NCBI GenBank assembly: GCA_020072565.1
Contig: JAIQGI010000004.1
Location: 152,929-216,928 of the forward strand
Direction of reading: 5' to 3'
DNA: 64,000 nt
From: Terriglobia bacterium
GTDB taxonomy: Bacteria; Acidobacteriota; UBA6911
This document shows positions 55,143 through 63,995 of the stretch, piece after piece; within the stretch, counting starts at the first letter, position 1, and each line of letters starts with the position of its first letter. The notes under the pieces are model-generated. The model was given only the letters and a program-made list of their open reading frames with translations. It had not been told where the DNA came from and did no database searches. The translations under genes and the position numbers were made by a program.

Positions 55143-55353
55143 GGATGATTCTCCTCCTCGATCCCCGGAGCGGCCGTCGGCTCGAGCGTACGCTTATGTT
55201 ATGAAGGCGATCTTACCGTGTTGCGCCGGCCCTGCATGGCCGCGCAGCGGCAAGGCAGTAGTATAGTGCGGCACACACCCCTGTCAAGCCAAACAGCCTT
55301 CCCGACCGCAGCGGACTCGGATCGCCAGGAGCCCGGCTTTTCTGCACCTGGCT

Positions 55354-56793
55354 TCAATCGAGGCTGACCCAGACTGACTTCACCTGGGTGTAGAGGTCTA
55401 TGCCCTGCTTGCCCAGCTCCCGGCCGAAGCCCGACTGCTTGTAGCCCCCGAAAGGTGACTGTTCGGAGAGCATGTTGTAGCTGTTTATCCAGATGGTTCC
55501 GGCGTGAATTTCGCGGACGATACGGTGGGCTTTTCCTATATCCCGAGTCCACACCGCCGCGGCCAGCCCATAGATCGTGGCATTTGCCTTCTCGATCAGC
55601 TCGTCCGCGTCGCTGAACGTCAGAGTCGCCAGCACCGGCCCGAAAATCTCTTCCTGGGCGATGCGCATTCCCTGCGCGACGCCGTCGAATATGGTCGGCT
55701 TGACGAAGAACCCGCGGTCGCCGGCACGCCCTCCGGGCAGGACCTGCGTGGCACCCTCCAGCCTGCCGGTTTCCACATAGCCGAGAACGCGATCCATCTG
55801 CGCTCTGGAGACCAGTGCGCCCAGGCGTGTCGTGGGAAGAAGCGGATCTCCGGGCTCCAGCTTTCGGGCGCGTTCGAGCAGCCTTTCCATCAGCTTGTCA
55901 TGGGCTGCCTCTTCAATGAACAGGCGAGAGCCGGCCGTGCAGACTTCGCCCTTCCCATAGAAAATGCCGTTGATCGCTCCTTTGGCCGCGGCATCGAGAT
56001 CCGCATCCGCGAAGACGATGTTCGGCGATTTGCCGCCGAGCTCGAGCGAGACTCTCTTCAGGGTGTCGGCGGCGCTGCGCATGATCTCCTTGCCGACTGC
56101 CGTGCTGCCGGTAAAGGAAATCTTGTCGACGTCCGGATGGGCCACCAGTGCCCGCCCCGCGCTTTCGCCGAAGCCGGGGACGATGTTGACCACGCCGTCG
56201 GGCAGGCCCGCCTCCTGGCACAGTTGCCCGAGCCGGAGGCCGGTGAGCGGGGTTTCCTCCGCCACTTTTACCACGGCCGTGTTGCCGCAGGCGAGCGCCG
56301 GGGCCAGCTTCCATGCAACCATGAGAAGCGGAAAGTTCCACGGGGTGATGATGCCGCACACGCCGTACGGTTCACGCAGCGTGTAGTTGAAGAAGTTCCC
56401 GGGTACGGGGATGGTCTCCCCCTCGATTTTCGTGCACCAGCCGGCGTAGTAGTAAAAGGTCTCCGCGGCTGCCGGGATGTCGACGTTGCGCGATTCGAAG
56501 ATCGGCTTGCCGTTGTTCAAGGTTTCGAGTCGCGCGAGTTCGTCGGCGTTTTTCATGATGAGGTCGCCGACCTTCCAGAGCAGCCGGGCGCGGTCACGCG
56601 CCGGCATGGTGCGCCAGGACTTCCGGTTGAAAGCGGCGCGCGCGGCGCCGACGGCGGCGTCGATGTCAGGTGCGGCCGCTTCGGCCACATCTGCCAGCAG
56701 TTCCTCGGTGGCCGGATTGAAGGTGGGGAAAGACTTACCCGAGGCCGCGTCCTGAAACTTGCCTCCGATCAAAAGCTGTGTGGGTGTGTTCAT
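55354..56793 (-). CDS. NAD(P)-dependent aldehyde dehydrogenase
   Basis: A 479-residue ALDH. The start is the ATG at 56793 (MNTPTQLLIGGKF); the frame continues upstream without family character. Cofactor and catalytic motifs are FTGSTAVGKEIM, LELGGKSPN (general base Glu) and GEVCTAGSR (nucleophile Cys), with ENLF-like SPFGGYKQSGFGRELG near the C-terminus, as in betaine/2-hydroxymuconic semialdehyde-type ALDHs. It oxidises an aldehyde to its acid. It lies 211 bases upstream of the threonine dehydrogenase gene on the same strand. Confidence 0.92.
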   Translation of the reverse strand: MNTPTQLLIGGKFQDAASGKSFPTFNPATEELLADVAEAAAPDIDAAVGAARAAFNRKSWRTMPARDRARLLWKVGDLIMKNADELARLETLNNGKPIFESRNVDIPAAAETFYYYAGWCTKIEGETIPVPGNFFNYTLREPYGVCGIITPWNFPLLMVAWKLAPALACGNTAVVKVAEETPLTGLRLGQLCQEAGLPDGVVNIVPGFGESAGRALVAHPDVDKISFTGSTAVGKEIMRSAADTLKRVSLELGGKSPNIVFADADLDAAAKGAINGIFYGKGEVCTAGSRLFIEEAAHDKLMERLLERARKLEPGDPLLPTTRLGALVSRAQMDRVLGYVETGRLEGATQVLPGGRAGDRGFFVKPTIFDGVAQGMRIAQEEIFGPVLATLTFSDADELIEKANATIYGLAAAVWTRDIGKAHRIVREIHAGTIWINSYNMLSEQSPFGGYKQSGFGRELGKQGIDLYTQVKSVWVSLD

Positions 56794-57401
56794 GAAACGG
56801 CTCCTTCCCGATACCGCGCGTAGCAGCGGCTGTGAAACCTCACACAAGTCATCAAAACATACCGCTATCCGGCCGGCTTCCGCAATCCGCTGCACATGCC
56901 GCGAATCGGCTTCGGAGTGCGGCGGCACGACGCCGCTTTCAGAACAGCCTCTCATGCGCCAGGGGTGCACCCTACGGCGCATGGAAATCGGGGCGATGTT
57001 GGGAGGCAAGAAGAGGGTCGCGTCGGCGCCCGCGACCCACGTCGCAGGCGCGGGCGGCCCGACCGCACCCGGCCAGGTTCATTTTCGAAGCAGCCGCTCA
57101 TGGGCCGGGGCGCACCCACGAGCATGAAAACGCATGCATGTCTGGTTGGCGAATTGTCGGGATCGGTATCGGGATCGCAATCGGTAATGCTATCGGCTTT
57201 TGCCAGCTAAGAGTTCCGATGGCGATGGCGATAGCGATACCGATCCTGGCGCTTTCCACTTGTTGTCTCTATTTTGAAGCAGGTTTTCGATCTCTAATCG
57301 GTCTTTGAATTGGCGCGAGGTCGTGTTACGCTAGTGCGCGTTGCAGCGGGACATCTTTGAGCATCTGAGCCCGGTGTGACACCGCATTCAGTCGACAGGG
57401 T
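56794..57401. other. Intergenic region left of the tRNA-Lys fragment
   Basis: About 600 bases without a recognisable gene. It holds an inverted repeat with arms GGATCGGTATCG (57160-57171) and CGATACCGATCC (57235-57246) in a stretch of GATAGCGAT-type short units, a kind of simple sequence often found between genes in environmental genomes. Confidence 0.45.
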
Positions 57402-57440
57402 GGGCCGTTAGCTCAACTGGCAGAGCAACTGACTCTTAAT
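57402..57440 (+). pseudogene. 5' half of a tRNA-Lys gene (anticodon CTT)
   Basis: GGGCCGTTAGCTCAACTGGC at 57402-57421 followed by AGAGCAACTGACTCTTAAT matches tRNA-Lys from the acceptor 5' strand through the D arm and anticodon loop (anticodon CTT at 57434-57436). The next bases should be the 3' anticodon strand (TCAGT); instead unrelated sequence begins (AATTCCACGG). No T arm (GGTTCGAATCC-type) or matching ACGGCCC acceptor strand was found downstream to 64000. It marks the left edge of the lower-GC island. Confidence 0.8.
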
Positions 57441-58312
57441 AATTCCACGGCACTTTGCACCGAGTGGGATACGTGAGTCTGACCGCGTAAAATCAGGGTT
57501 TCTGTGAGGGGCGATGTAAGCCCATACTCCTCAAAACTACAGCGTACTCTCTACAAATTCTGCTACAGTGCTCCGCGTCCTCGGGCTCCACAGCGCCGAA
57601 AAAAAGAAAGTGAAATGAACTACAGCTCCGTTCGTAATGCTCGCGGGGCTACACCGAATCCTGCATTGGATGCGAGGGGGTTTTCAATGCGAGAGGAGCG
57701 GTGTGGTCCTGCTTCTCCGCTGCGATCCCGTGCTGGTAACAGGCAGGATAGGGTCTGCTGCCGTGTCTTGGGGCTTCTGAGCCCCCCACAGTAAGGGCAC
57801 AATGCGTCGCAGGTAATCTAGGCAAGGGGGACACATGAACGTGGGCTCCTGCGCCCCGTAGGGAGCGCGGGCCACACGACGGGCTGCATTCTCTGCGGAA
57901 GCCTCCCACGCGACGTACCGTCGCGCGGCAGCTATGCACTCTCTGCGCTCCCGTTCCCTGCACTGAAGGCGCGTGGATCTGCTGGCTCCCTCGCTCTCCT
58001 CCCGCGCTCCATGCTGGAGCGTTGGTTCCCTGGCTGGCGTCGAGTCTGCATTGCCATTTCCGTCAAGGCTCTATTGCCAAATCCTGCGCCCATGCGCCCG
58101 GATGACCCCCTACCCCCCGGATACGGGTCCCTTCTGCGACGATGGGGCATACCTCGCTCTGTATCCGCGCAACAAAAAAAATTGGACACGGCATTAGCTG
58201 CAGTGTGGGTTGTCAGGCATCAAGGTAAATAAAGCCTTTTGCAGATTGACCGATTGCGCCATACAATCAGTCTTTTAGTCTTTCAAAAAAGCGATTGCCT
58301 GGAAGCGCACAA
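57441..58312. other. Left end of the island, no gene recognised
   Basis: About 870 bases between the tRNA-Lys fragment and the methyltransferase gene. Frames of up to about 100 codons exist on both strands, but none shows a known domain or a convincing start. An upstream promoter for the methyltransferase gene is expected near 58200-58290 (A+T-rich; TTGACC-like at 58246). Confidence 0.4.
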
Positions 58313-61222
58313 ATGCCCAAACAACGAAACCGCGAGGAAGTGGTAAACACGCAGCTCGCCATTCTTATCTCTCGCCTTGGTGTCACTGCTGACGCGGAGA
58401 CCATTCACGTTCATGGCCGTCATCGCCCCGATGTCCTGTTTCAGCTTCGGGGTCTCCGTGTTGTAATAGAGGGAAAATTCGCCGACCATCCGAATGCTGA
58501 GCAAACTGTTCTAGACGATGCTCGCAGACGTGTCCAGAGCGGCATCGCCCATATAGCTGCGGCAACGGTTTACCCCGTTGCTCTCCGTAGTACAACAACT
58601 ACCAAGGTTCTTGATGCGCTGAGCGCCTCCCAGCTTAAGTATCGTATCGTTGCCGAAACACGCGAAACAGAGGACTGGTTTGAAGGCACTCCTGCATCTC
58701 TGATGGACGCCCTTCGACATGCCCAGGAAGGTCTTACCAAAGATGATATTGTAGAGCAGACAGCTAAATCGCTTTCGGCACACCTGGACGTAGTTGCAAA
58801 ACTATGGAGGGACCAGCAGGGATCGTGTGATCGCTTATCCCAAATCCTTGGGCTTATACCGCCGAAGGGGGAGACCCGTCAGAAGGCGGAGGAACGTCGA
58901 GAAACGGCGGCTAAGGTGTCTGCACTAGTCCTCGCCAATGCCTTTATTTTTCAAGAACAGCTTGCAGGAACAGATAGCCGTGTCCCTGGCCTTCGCAAAC
59001 TTGAAAATGAGAAAGACATCGTTGGAGCTGCGGCGAAACATTGGAAATGGATTTGGAAGAAAATCAATTACGTTCCTATATTCCAACTCGGAGAACGCGT
59101 TTTGGACGAGCTTCCAGTCAATGCTAACTCTGCATTGGCAACCCGTTCTCTGCTGGCTGAGGCAATCAGCATCTGTGCTCAGCAGGCTGCCCTTCGCCAC
59201 GACCTCATGGGCCGTATCTATCATTGGCTTTTGCATTATGCAAAATACCTCGGCACCTATTACACGTCAGTCGCGGCAGGCACGCTCCTCCTAAAGCTGA
59301 CTATGGCCGCAAAATGGAAACAGGATTTTAGCTCTCCAACCGAGCTAGCCCGCTTTAAGGTGGCTGATCTCACATGCGGCACAGGAACGCTGTTGATGGC
59401 AACAGCCCAGGCTATAACCGACGTTTACATCCGTCAGCGTGCCGAACGGGGTCTTCCTCTTGATGTCAAGGATATGTCCGCGCTGCATCGGGTTCTAATG
59501 GAGCACGTGCTTCATGGCTACGACGTTCTTCCTTCTGCCGTGCACCTAACTGCATCAACCTTAGCTATGCTGGCCCCCGAAGTGGCTTTCGTAGGGATGG
59601 GGCTATTTGTTATGCCGCTCGGCATGGATCGCGGAAGAGCTAAACTCGGCAGTTTGGATTTTCTCAGCAACAACAAAATTCCGACGCAAATGGCTCTTGA
59701 TTACTCACATTTGGGATCTGTTCGTGCTGGTGCATCATCCTCTAAGGCATCCATGGCGGAACTGCCAGAATTGGACCTCTGTGTGATGAATCCGCCTTTC
59801 GTTCGCAGTGTAGGGGGGAACCTGTTGTTTGGCTCGTTACCTGATGAACGAGGAGAACTTCAGGCCGAATTGAAGCGACGGGTAAAACTAATCGGAGCCA
59901 GTGCCACAGCAGGCTTAGGGAGTGTGTTTGTGGCCTTAGCTGACCGCTGGCTCAAGATAGGAGGCCGCCTAGCGTTTGTGCTCCCGGCAGCCCTGGTTTC
60001 CGGGGAGGCTTGGGCCAGCACACGACAGTTGATCGCCACGAGCTATCATCTGGAAACGGTCATTTCAAGCCATGACCCGGAACGCACAAATTTTTCAGAA
60101 AACACCGACCTTTCTGAAATCCTCTTCATCGCCCGAAAGCGCGAGAAAAAGGAAGAACCTGGACGCACCACGTACATCAACCTATGGCGAAATCCACGTT
60201 CAATTCATGAAGCAATGGACCTCGCAAACCGAATCGTTCGGGCAGGTGACCCTGTGACAATAGAAGGTTGTGGATTAACCACAATCAGTGGGTCTAGCGG
60301 CAAGCTGGGTGAAATCACCACAGTATCCGCCGCTACGGGCGAGCAGAATTGGACAGGTGCTCTCTTTGCACAGACTGAACTCATACGAGCATGCTGGAGC
60401 CTCCAGTCTGGAAACGTTCGTCTACCGGGCGTGGAACCCTCCAGAATTCCGGTGTGTCGGCTGGACAGTTTGGGTGGCCTCGGTTATGACCGGCGCGATA
60501 TTCATGATGCTTTTACCGTCTCCACCGAGGACTGGTCGGCCTATCCTGCCTTTTGGGGTCATTCCTCGGAAAAAGTTACGTCCATTGCCCAGACGCCAAC
60601 GGCTAACCTACTTGCACGGACTAAGCCCGCAACAGGAAGGAAGCTTAAGAGTGCAACCGAAGTGTGGTCTAAGGCTGGCAGGGTCCTTCTTGTGGAACGT
60701 CTATGGCCCGTAACACACCGAGTTCTTGCAGTTGGATTCGGCACAGAGGTTCTTGGTAACACGTGGTGGGCTTTGAAATCGGACTCGCTGACGCTGGATC
60801 AAGAGAAGGCCCTCTTGTTGTGGCTCAATAGTTCGCCCGCAATTCTTTTGTATTTTGGCCGCCGCGTTGTAACACGTAGTGCATGGATGCAAATGAAAAA
60901 GCCAGCTTGGGCATCTATGCCGGTTCTTGATGTAAAGTCGCTATCCATGACGCAGCTCGCATCCTTGGCAGCTTCTTACGATGCACTTTCACACCAAGGT
61001 TTAGAGCCGCTTTCGCAATTAAGTTTAGATCCTGTGCGCTGCCAGATAGACCTTGCAATCAGCGAAACGCTCACGATTCCCGAGCTTTCGCCTATCCGTG
61101 AACTACTGGACCGCGAACCCGGATTGAATGCAAAAAGTATCGTGCCCCGAGATGCAGAACAGGGCGTGTTGCCTATTCTCGCCGAAGATGACGAAGATGA
61201 TGGGCAATCAACATTGTTCTGA
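58313..61222 (+). CDS. N6-adenine DNA methyltransferase with N-terminal nuclease-like domain
   Basis: A 969-residue protein. Residues 1-90 resemble a PD-(D/E)XK nuclease core: RPDVLF (D40) then E53-G-K55, followed by a helical segment. Residues 310-620 are an N6-adenine (gamma-type) methyltransferase: GTYYT (314-318), motif I DLTCGTGTLL (352-361) and motif IV NPPF (493-496). The C-terminal third (about 640-940) probably recognises DNA. The single-chain layout is that of type IIG restriction-modification enzymes, cleaving and methylating near one site; a BREX PglX-like role is less likely because that protein lacks a nuclease. Codon use and GC are lower than in the flanking chromosome. The ATG at 58313 is preferred over TTG at 58295. 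Confidence 0.82.
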   Translation: MPKQRNREEVVNTQLAILISRLGVTADAETIHVHGRHRPDVLFQLRGLRVVIEGKFADHPNAEQTVLDDARRRVQSGIAHIAAATVYPVALRSTTTTKVLDALSASQLKYRIVAETRETEDWFEGTPASLMDALRHAQEGLTKDDIVEQTAKSLSAHLDVVAKLWRDQQGSCDRLSQILGLIPPKGETRQKAEERRETAAKVSALVLANAFIFQEQLAGTDSRVPGLRKLENEKDIVGAAAKHWKWIWKKINYVPIFQLGERVLDELPVNANSALATRSLLAEAISICAQQAALRHDLMGRIYHWLLHYAKYLGTYYTSVAAGTLLLKLTMAAKWKQDFSSPTELARFKVADLTCGTGTLLMATAQAITDVYIRQRAERGLPLDVKDMSALHRVLMEHVLHGYDVLPSAVHLTASTLAMLAPEVAFVGMGLFVMPLGMDRGRAKLGSLDFLSNNKIPTQMALDYSHLGSVRAGASSSKASMAELPELDLCVMNPPFVRSVGGNLLFGSLPDERGELQAELKRRVKLIGASATAGLGSVFVALADRWLKIGGRLAFVLPAALVSGEAWASTRQLIATSYHLETVISSHDPERTNFSENTDLSEILFIARKREKKEEPGRTTYINLWRNPRSIHEAMDLANRIVRAGDPVTIEGCGLTTISGSSGKLGEITTVSAATGEQNWTGALFAQTELIRACWSLQSGNVRLPGVEPSRIPVCRLDSLGGLGYDRRDIHDAFTVSTEDWSAYPAFWGHSSEKVTSIAQTPTANLLARTKPATGRKLKSATEVWSKAGRVLLVERLWPVTHRVLAVGFGTEVLGNTWWALKSDSLTLDQEKALLLWLNSSPAILLYFGRRVVTRSAWMQMKKPAWASMPVLDVKSLSMTQLASLAASYDALSHQGLEPLSQLSLDPVRCQIDLAISETLTIPELSPIRELLDREPGLNAKSIVPRDAEQGVLPILAEDDEDDGQSTLF

Positions 61223-61407
61223 CCCCCTCCAGGCTACTGGGAAGAATTGCAGGCGTCCGCTGAACCCATCGGCGAATCTGCAACAATAATTTTCTGAAAT
61301 AAAACCCTTTGTCGTGAAACTACATGGTTGCACGGACCGGTGCTGCTACATGGAGCCCAAGTGCAGGACTGAGCCCTCGCAGTCCTGCCCTGATCGGAGT
61401 CTTTACG
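61223..61407. other. Gap between convergent island genes with a hairpin
   Basis: Contains a perfect 9-base hairpin, GCAGGACTG (61363-61371) and CAGTCCTGC (61380-61388), about 20 bases past the stop of the minus-strand protease gene, which could end both transcripts. No gene is seen here. Confidence 0.55.
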
Positions 61408-62133
61408 TTAGTCTGGATCGCGCGGAGGTTCCGTGGAAGGACTTGCGGACATTTGGGATTTTTTTTCTTGCTCTTGTTTTTGTTTTTGTTCTCTAGCGTC
61501 GTCCATAGATTGTATCTTGCTGATCGTATCATGAAAATGTGATACATCTCTAGCAATTGCAAGGCCAGGAAGCGCCGTGTTGCTGACGTAAGCTGACACA
61601 ATACCAATTATCTGTACGCCTTCAGTTTCAGTGGCATAAATAACCGGCCCGCCGCTGACACCTTCGATAGCCACACCATCAATCAAATATGTATGTTTCC
61701 CCTCCTGCCAGGCGCTAATCATCCCGGAAAAAAAACACAAATCATATGGAGCAACACTTGGGAATCCAAGCCAGCCAACCTCCGTACCAATCGTAAGTGG
61801 CACATCGGTTGGAAGCAACGGTATTATGGTTTCGGGAAGCTTAAGTTGAGTTGCCACTGAAAGGAGTATAACGGCCGAGTCGGTGTTATAGTCCGAGAAA
61901 ATGATATATTGTGGTGACTCCTTAAGGAATACCTGAGCAAAAGAAGGATAAGCTAGAATTTTGATCGGTTGCTGCCATTCGTCGGCATAAGAAACAACAT
62001 GCCTGGCTGTGGCAATTCCATAGAAGGACTTATCCCTATTATAGAAACATAGAAACCCAGTACCATGTCCTTGAGGCGTTTCGATTCTGACGATATAAGG
62101 GGTCACTTTATTTACAATTGCATCCCAGTTCAT
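61408..62133 (-). CDS. Trypsin-like serine protease without export signal
   Basis: A 241-residue S1-fold protease. The triad is H45 (ATARHVV), D85 (NTDSAVILL) and S160 (GVSGGPV), so it should be catalytically competent; GVSGGP replaces the usual GNSGGP. No signal peptide or membrane anchor is visible, so it acts in the cytoplasm. The C-terminal 25 residues are a Lys/Gln/Glu-rich tail (EQKQKQEQEKKSQ). Such cytosolic trypsin-like proteases appear as effectors or parts of several phage-defence systems; this is knowledge of the class, not proof here. The gene is markedly A+T-rich compared with the chromosome. Confidence 0.82.
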   Translation of the reverse strand: MNWDAIVNKVTPYIVRIETPQGHGTGFLCFYNRDKSFYGIATARHVVSYADEWQQPIKILAYPSFAQVFLKESPQYIIFSDYNTDSAVILLSVATQLKLPETIIPLLPTDVPLTIGTEVGWLGFPSVAPYDLCFFSGMISAWQEGKHTYLIDGVAIEGVSGGPVIYATETEGVQIIGIVSAYVSNTALPGLAIARDVSHFHDTISKIQSMDDAREQKQKQEQEKKSQMSASPSTEPPRDPD

Positions 62134-62229
62134 GGCGAACTCCCTACTACTGTTATTGGATTTATCATTTGCAAATATATCATTTTAGCTCATTAGAATA
62201 AAAGTACAAAAGGTTCTTTTTTTTAACCG

Positions 62230-62300
62230 ACCATAACATTATGCTCATCGGCCCTCCCGGTTCGGGCAAGATGATGCGGGTCCGGTGTCTGCCCCGGCAC
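62230..62300 (+). pseudogene. P-loop fragment, Mg-chelatase/ComM-like
   Basis: Plus-strand bases from 62236 read NIMLIGPPGSGK before the frame degenerates, which resembles the Walker A region of YifB/ComM Mg-chelatase-like ATPases. No further domain follows in any frame, so I call it a decayed fragment. The region 62134-62727 shows no intact gene. Confidence 0.4.
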
Positions 62301-62727
62301 TGGTCCCCTCTTCCGGGACAACCCATGCCTCTCCGCACACCTCTTGCATCAACACGGGCAGGGGATGGGTGCCTATGAACTGGGAATGACTCGGAGGATC
62401 GCCCAGGACGTGCAACCTCCTCGATCCCCTTGCCAACTTTAGACTTGCATCTGCCCACCCATTTGGGCTACCCTTCCACCGCAGCTCAAAACCTCTGAGA
62501 GGCCGCCCACGGGCGCTCCCCCGCCTCGCAGATTCTCTTGGAGGTCCCCATGCGAATGAAAGGAGCCCATGCGGTCACCGCATTTGCCTGGGAGCCTCCA
62601 TTTCTTGCTTGCCGCCCCTGGGTCAAGCGACACCTTCGTGGGGGATCGCGGCAAGAGCATCCGCCTCATCGTTGTGCAATCCGCCGGTTCTGATGAAACA
62701 GCCCAGCCCGTGGCGAATGGAGGAAGG

Positions 62728-62961
62728 ATGGAAAACAGAATCAACGACCCACAAATCTCCGCCGCCCTACTGGCGATTCGGAACCAGCATCACAACCTCG
62801 AAGAGACGATTGCCAGCCTGGTTGACGTAACCCTTTCACAGCCAGTGGGCAAGCTCAGGAATGCACTGCTCCAGGAGGTGAGCTGCCTGGACTCCATTGC
62901 GGACCTAATGCGGCAGGCGCTCGATTCGGTTGCTCCTGAGCGGGGACGACGGGTCTGTTAA
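62728..62961 (+). CDS. Small helical protein of unknown function
   Basis: A 77-residue protein starting at the ATG at 62728 with GGAGGAAGG upstream. It is predicted to be all-helical (LLAIRNQHHNLEETIASLV, LRNALLQEVSCLDSIADLM). No domain is recognised. It is transcribed in the same direction as the two-TM protein gene 65 bases downstream, so the two may form one unit. Alternatively the frame extends to 62569, but that N-terminus looks like random sequence. Confidence 0.55.
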   Translation: MENRINDPQISAALLAIRNQHHNLEETIASLVDVTLSQPVGKLRNALLQEVSCLDSIADLMRQALDSVAPERGRRVC

Positions 62962-63026
62962 AATAGGCGTTCCCGAGGTGACAAAGGAAATTCGGACCCC
63001 GGTCTGGATCAGAAAGGAACAGCCAC

Positions 63027-63995
63027 ATGTTCCTCAGAGTCTATAAATGGGTAGTGCTTATCGTGGCACTCGGCCTGTTTCTCGTTCACGCTCACCGTCC
63101 TGGCCTAATGCCAATGGATACCATTTCCATTGCGCTCCTCGTCATAGTAGTGGTGGCCCCCCTTCTGGACCAGATTGAGTACATCAAGCTCGGTAAAGCT
63201 GAGATTGGATTAAGGAGAAAGGCACAAGAAGTTGAGCAGGTCATCGAGAAGGAAGCCGTGACTGTTCGTATGCTACCCCGCCCGGATGTTTCCCATGTGG
63301 GAATCTTTCTCTCACATCCAGACGAGATTCTCAATCTGGCAAAGAGTAAGCCTCAGCTTGCCTTTTTCAGAATCAAGAGTGAACTGACCAACGGACTGAG
63401 AGGATTCGCCGAGAAAGCCCTGACAGGGCTCGGACCACTCGCACAGCCTCCAGTGTCATCACTTGAGGATGATGAAGATGTCGTCCGAGAACTCTTGAAC
63501 CGTGGCTTTCTGACGCAAGCGCAAGGAAAGCTTTTCAGTAACCTCATGACTTGGCTGTCACTACCAGATTTGGGATATGAACCCTCCCTTAGTGACGTGT
63601 CAATCGTGCTTGAACATGCCAACTTGCTGGGAACCACAGTAGGCATTCCACCCGGTAGTTTCGGGATCAGCGTCGAACCTGTACAGGTGATTGTCAGCAC
63701 TGGTCTAACTGAGAGAATCGGCTCTCTTCAGTTTGCGCAGCGTTCAGATAAAAGTCGGGCAGGTCGCATCACGATTGCATGTGGACTTCCCATTACTGGA
63801 GCGTGGCCTGATGTCAAAGTCACTGGAACGGGTGCATTTGTCAATGCGAGTTTAGATTACACTAGGAGTCCGTCCGAGAATTGTCTGATTTCTATTGATC
63901 GGCGGGCTCGAGAAATTTACCTTATGTTCCATGGCAAAAACATATCGTTCCTACTGTCCGGAGCAGCTCCTGCTGCTGCCGCCGAGCCTGCGTGA
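63027..63995 (+). CDS. Two-TM membrane protein with large cytosolic region
   Basis: A 322-residue protein complete within the window. Two membrane segments (about residues 7-22 and 31-48) are followed by an amphipathic stretch (YIKLGKAEIGLRRKAQEVEQV) and about 250 residues of soluble domain of unknown fold. The 2-TM plus soluble arrangement is common among membrane-attached effector or sensor proteins in defence islands, but I do not recognise the soluble part. AAGGAAC upstream of the ATG serves as a weak ribosome binding site. No partner is identified besides the 77-residue protein upstream. Confidence 0.65.
   Translation: MFLRVYKWVVLIVALGLFLVHAHRPGLMPMDTISIALLVIVVVAPLLDQIEYIKLGKAEIGLRRKAQEVEQVIEKEAVTVRMLPRPDVSHVGIFLSHPDEILNLAKSKPQLAFFRIKSELTNGLRGFAEKALTGLGPLAQPPVSSLEDDEDVVRELLNRGFLTQAQGKLFSNLMTWLSLPDLGYEPSLSDVSIVLEHANLLGTTVGIPPGSFGISVEPVQVIVSTGLTERIGSLQFAQRSDKSRAGRITIACGLPITGAWPDVKVTGTGAFVNASLDYTRSPSENCLISIDRRAREIYLMFHGKNISFLLSGAAPAAAAEPA

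Noticed and set aside
57441..57530. Group I or other self-splicing intron in the tRNA-Lys anticodon loop
   Set aside because: Intron-containing bacterial tRNAs are broken at a similar place, but I could not find the 3' exon (T arm and ACGGCCC acceptor strand) downstream, nor intron core motifs.
57649..57963. Frames of about 100 codons at the left end of the island
   Set aside because: Composition looks random, no homology recalled and no start signal.
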